From assembly GCA_040752595.1 (NCBI GenBank), contig JBFMGX010000027.1, positions 1-33,140 on the forward strand: DNA of 33,140 nucleotides. The letters run 5' to 3'. Of this stretch, positions 31,214 to 33,140 are shown piece by piece. Numbering within the stretch: the first letter of the stretch is position 1; every line of letters starts with the position of its first letter. Both the position numbers and the translations under genes were made by a program. Below the pieces are notes generated by a model that saw only the letters and a list, made by a program, of their open reading frames with translations, made no database searches and was not told the DNA's origin. The stretch comes from Candidatus Zixiibacteriota bacterium (GTDB lineage Bacteria > Zixibacteria > MSB-5A5 > WJJR01).

Positions 31214-31219
31214 TATAAT
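31214..31219 (+). promoter_or_regulatory. Candidate -10 box upstream of the CMD-family gene
   Basis: A perfect TATAAT lies 68 bp before the ATG at 31288. No clear -35 hexamer is at the right distance. Confidence 0.4.
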
Positions 31220-31287
31220 GCCCAGATGAAACGCCGCCCATGCGGGCGGACTGAGCGATCAACGGTCTCCAAACAGGAAGGTGCGTT

Positions 31288-31698
31288 ATGGACATGACCC
31301 GCCAGGAAGTCTACAAAGAAATCGAACAGACCTTCGGCGTCGTGCCGGGATTCATCAAGCAGATCCCCGACGACAAGCTGGAACTGGAGTGGAAGCTGTT
31401 CCTCCAGGTGCAGTTCGCCGAGGGACCGATCCCGAACAAGTACCGCGAGTTGATCGGGGTGGCGGTCGCCGCCGTCACCAGGTGCCGCTACTGCGCCTAC
31501 TTCCACACCGAGGCGGCCAAGCTCAACGGCGCCACGAAGGAAGAAATCGAGGATGCCGTCCACTTCGCCAAGTCGCAGACGGGCTGGAGCACCTACATCA
31601 ACGGACTGCAGATGGACTACAAGCAGTTCTGCTCCGAGGTCGACTCGGTCTGTGCCCATGTTCGCGCCACGACCTCGAAGTCCGGCGCCAAAAAGTGA
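31288..31698 (+). CDS. Carboxymuconolactone decarboxylase family protein (AhpD-like)
   Basis: A 136-residue all-helical protein of the CMD/AhpD superfamily. The redox motif C-x2-C-x3-H is present as RCRYCAYFH (C66, C69, H73), preceded by NKYRELIGVAVAAVT, the typical entry helix. Members with this motif act as alkylhydroperoxidase-like thiol enzymes; the true substrate is not known. The C-terminal tail is unusual in having further cysteines (FCSEVDSVCAHV) and a Lys-rich end. AGGAAGGTG precedes the ATG. A palindrome follows the stop. It is probably a single-gene transcript. Confidence 0.9.
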   Translation: MDMTRQEVYKEIEQTFGVVPGFIKQIPDDKLELEWKLFLQVQFAEGPIPNKYRELIGVAVAAVTRCRYCAYFHTEAAKLNGATKEEIEDAVHFAKSQTGWSTYINGLQMDYKQFCSEVDSVCAHVRATTSKSGAKK

Positions 31699-31737
31699 GG
31701 CCAGTTGCGGGTCCATCCCATGTTGCTCCAACAATGA

Positions 31738-31762
31738 GACAGGGGGCTCGAAGCCCCCTGTC
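31738..31762. repeat. Palindrome after the CMD-family gene
   Basis: GACAGGGGGCT-CGA-AGCCCCCTGTC is an 11-bp perfect stem. The following bases (CCGATTCCTTCCCTCC) lack a T run, so it is more like the dispersed GGGGC palindromes than a classic terminator, although it may end transcription. Confidence 0.75.
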
Positions 31763-32076
31763 CCGATTCCTTCCCTCCGGTTACATGTCAGTCCAGTTCC
31801 CCCCGGGATCTCACTGGGCTTCGTGCGACGCCGCAGGATTGCTTGCACTCTATGTGATCGTCTGATCCCAATCTCGCTTCCTCCCGGCACAGAATTCTGC
31901 CGCACGCCATCATTTTTCTATTGCGGCCCGCAGTCGTCCGTATAATTTGGCGCCATCCGACCGGGCTGTCCGGCGGGACGAAGCGCCATTCTGGTTTGAA
32001 GTTGGCAGGAACCGTGAAACAGATACGTCAATGTGCGGATTGGCGTGTCGAAAGCCGGTAGTTATAGGGGGGTCTC
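31763..32076. other. Non-coding stretch
   Basis: No gene is supported. A perfect TATAAT at 31941-31946 with TTGCGG 14 bp upstream (short spacing) might drive the small membrane-peptide gene at 32077. Confidence 0.35.
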
Positions 32077-32193
32077 ATGCCGTTCTGGACTGCTTTCTGG
32101 GCTGTTGTGCCACCTGTTGGCTTGTTGGTGTTGGCGTTTGCGCAATTTTTCCGGCGGGACTTCAACCAGCGGCTGACGGACGAACGCCACTGA
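32077..32193 (+). CDS. Candidate 38-residue single-helix membrane protein
   Basis: The frame starts at ATG 32077 with AGGGGGG 4-5 bases upstream. It encodes one hydrophobic helix (WTAFWAVVPPVGLLVLAFAQFF) followed by a basic tail (RRDFNQRLTDERH), a positive-inside arrangement normal for small membrane proteins. It is too short for homology judgement, so its reality depends on the ribosome site and the topology. Neighbours give no functional hint. Confidence 0.45.
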   Translation: MPFWTAFWAVVPPVGLLVLAFAQFFRRDFNQRLTDERH

Positions 32194-32530
32194 GAGCAGA
32201 TCCGGCGCGGGCAATACCTCCAAAGTAATCTCGTTTCGCGGCGGTCGGGCGGTCACTTTGACTGGCCCGATTGCGTGCGTCAACGACCAGGCGGGGATCG
32301 AGACCGCGCGCGTCGGCACCCTAACGCATTTGCGGACAATGAATTGGCGGCACGGTGTCAGAAATCTCTTTCCGACAAACTGTGGAACGACTCAAACGGT
32401 ATTATTAGTACACGGAGGCGTCAACGATTTGATGACAGTTCTTCCCGCCATATTCGAGCCCCTTCCGAGGCCGGTTTTTGGGGACGGCGCTCGGAGTTTC
32501 ACTATAGATGCACCCCGCAAGGAGGGAACC
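32194..32530. other. Non-coding stretch before the zinc-ribbon gene
   Basis: No convincing gene, tRNA or repeat. CACTATAGAT near 32501-32510 could be part of a promoter for the gene at 32531, without a clear -35 box. Confidence 0.35.
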
Positions 32531-32782
32531 ATGAACACTAGCCCCCGGTGCGCGGCGTGCGGCATGCCGATGAGTCAGCCCTCTCAACATGGCAATGCCG
32601 ACCCCACCAACGCGTACTGCATCTACTGCACCGATCTGGCTGGTAACCTCAAACCCCGGAATGAAATCCGGGAAGGCATGATCCAATACACCATGAAGCT
32701 GGAGAACTGGTCGCGCCAACAGGCCGAGGTCGAAGTCGACAGGCAGATGTCCCGCCTCCCGGCCTGGCTTGGCGTTGTATGA
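32531..32782 (+). CDS. Zinc-ribbon protein (putative zinc ribbon domain, PF12674-like)
   Basis: An 83-residue protein. CAACGMPM (C7, C10) and YCIYC (C30, C33) form a four-cysteine zinc ribbon, and the 'CxxCGMP ... YCtyC' wording is characteristic of the small zinc-ribbon family PF12674. A helical C-terminus follows (REGMIQYTMKLENWSRQQAEVEVDRQMSRLPAW). AAGGAGGG sits 4-5 bases before the ATG, so the long open frame upstream of 32531 is not used. The function of the family is unknown. A strong terminator follows. Confidence 0.88.
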   Translation: MNTSPRCAACGMPMSQPSQHGNADPTNAYCIYCTDLAGNLKPRNEIREGMIQYTMKLENWSRQQAEVEVDRQMSRLPAWLGVV

Positions 32783-32816
32783 TCGGTCACGTACCTCGCC
32801 AGCTTCCTCTCAATCG

Positions 32817-32853
32817 CCCCCCTGCCCGAATCGGTCAGGGGGGTTCTTCTTTG
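32817..32853 (+). terminator. Rho-independent terminator
   Basis: CCCCCCTG (32817-32824) pairs with CAGGGGGG (32836-32843), with CCGA/TCGG in the loop, followed by TTCTTCTTTG. It lies 35 bases after the zinc-ribbon gene stop. Confidence 0.88.
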
Positions 32854-33140
32854 TTGCCCGCCGTAGGTTCTTGTGCTCCCCCACCCGAAGGGAGAGTCGA
32901 TCGGGCGGCCATCACTAAACATGGCGAGAGTATCTGTCTTCGGGAGGGCGAGCGTCCCGGCGAGCCGTCTTGCTCTCCAAAGAGATGCGGCTCAGAGTGA
33001 TTGGTGGGCAGAGCCCACCCTTGTATCTCATACCGTATGCGTGCGTCCTTGTCCACTGAGATGAGTTTGGCGGTGATGAGATCGTCCCACCCTGGGGCCG
33101 TGAGAGCCCGTCATGTAGCTGGATCCGTCACCGCTTCCAT
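32854..33140. other. Repeat-bearing right edge without a recognisable gene
   Basis: GGTGGGC-AGA-GCCCACC (33003-33019) is a perfect hairpin, and GGCGAGCGTCCC (32948-32959) is shared with the hairpin region near 20070. An incomplete CCCACCCGAAGGG (32880-32892) repeats part of the palindrome at 12926. No gene with a family match is visible up to the window edge. Confidence 0.5.

Noticed and set aside
31947-32228. 93-codon frame before the small membrane peptide
   Set aside because: No ribosome site and a residue pattern without structure; the overlapping shorter frame at 32077 is better supported.

Overview
The window reads as a chromosomal segment of a GC-rich Gram-negative-type bacterium. Lipoprotein signal peptides, a phosphoheptose isomerase for LPS heptose and a BamE-like lipoprotein point to an outer membrane. 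A geranylgeranylglyceryl-phosphate-synthase-type enzyme and secreted proteins carrying dockerin-like and cohesin-like domains suggest an uncultured lineage of the FCB superphylum, for example a Zixibacteria-like organism. That placement is inference from gene content; no rRNA is present.

Left edge (1-2600): a decayed tyrosine-recombinase gene (frameshifted and lacking its catalytic 3' end) lies about 100 bp from the 3' end of tRNA-Asp, the classic edge of an element integrated at a tRNA. tRNA-Val, a small membrane protein and a basic secreted protein follow.

Housekeeping block (2600-14200, almost all minus strand), in transcription order: pgsA, pgpA, a lipoprotein, cinA, thpR, recA, then about 2 kb of palindrome-bounded DNA (a BamE-like lipoprotein, an unknown protein and a REP-associated tyrosine transposase), then recX, alaS, a GGGP-synthase-like gene and gmhA. 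This is the familiar pgsA-cinA-recA and recA-recX-alaS order, with an interruption between recA and recX. recA has a clear sigma70-type promoter with a GAAC-N4-GTTC SOS-box palindrome immediately upstream.

Middle (14200-24500): an enhancer-binding-protein-like AAA+ regulator with degenerate ATPase and sigma54-contact motifs; a small unknown gene; a tandem run of three lysine-rich 'MPVAKKK' histone-H1-like genes in three successive frames; a cold-shock protein; an RRM RNA-binding protein that seems to use an AUU start; an esterase lipoprotein; tRNA-Ser with two fragment copies of its 3' end; a family 4-like glycosyltransferase; and a PcrA/UvrD helicase.

Right part (24500-33140, plus strand): HtpX protease; a CNNM/CBS (HlyC/CorC-type) membrane protein; three consecutive secreted proteins (propeller-like lipoprotein, S8 protease with dockerin-like C-terminus, cohesin-like protein with dockerin-like tail); a 150-bp MITE-like element; a CxxC carboxymuconolactone-decarboxylase-family protein; a candidate 38-residue membrane peptide; and a zinc-ribbon protein.

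The most unusual feature is the density of short palindromic intergenic elements. One family, with core CACGGGTCT-NN-AGACCCGTG and a GCACC tail, surrounds the REP-associated transposase and looks like its cognate repeat. A second has constant GTAGGGGC/GCCCCTAC-type ends around different palindromic cores. At least seven minus-strand genes take their TAG stop codon from such a palindrome.
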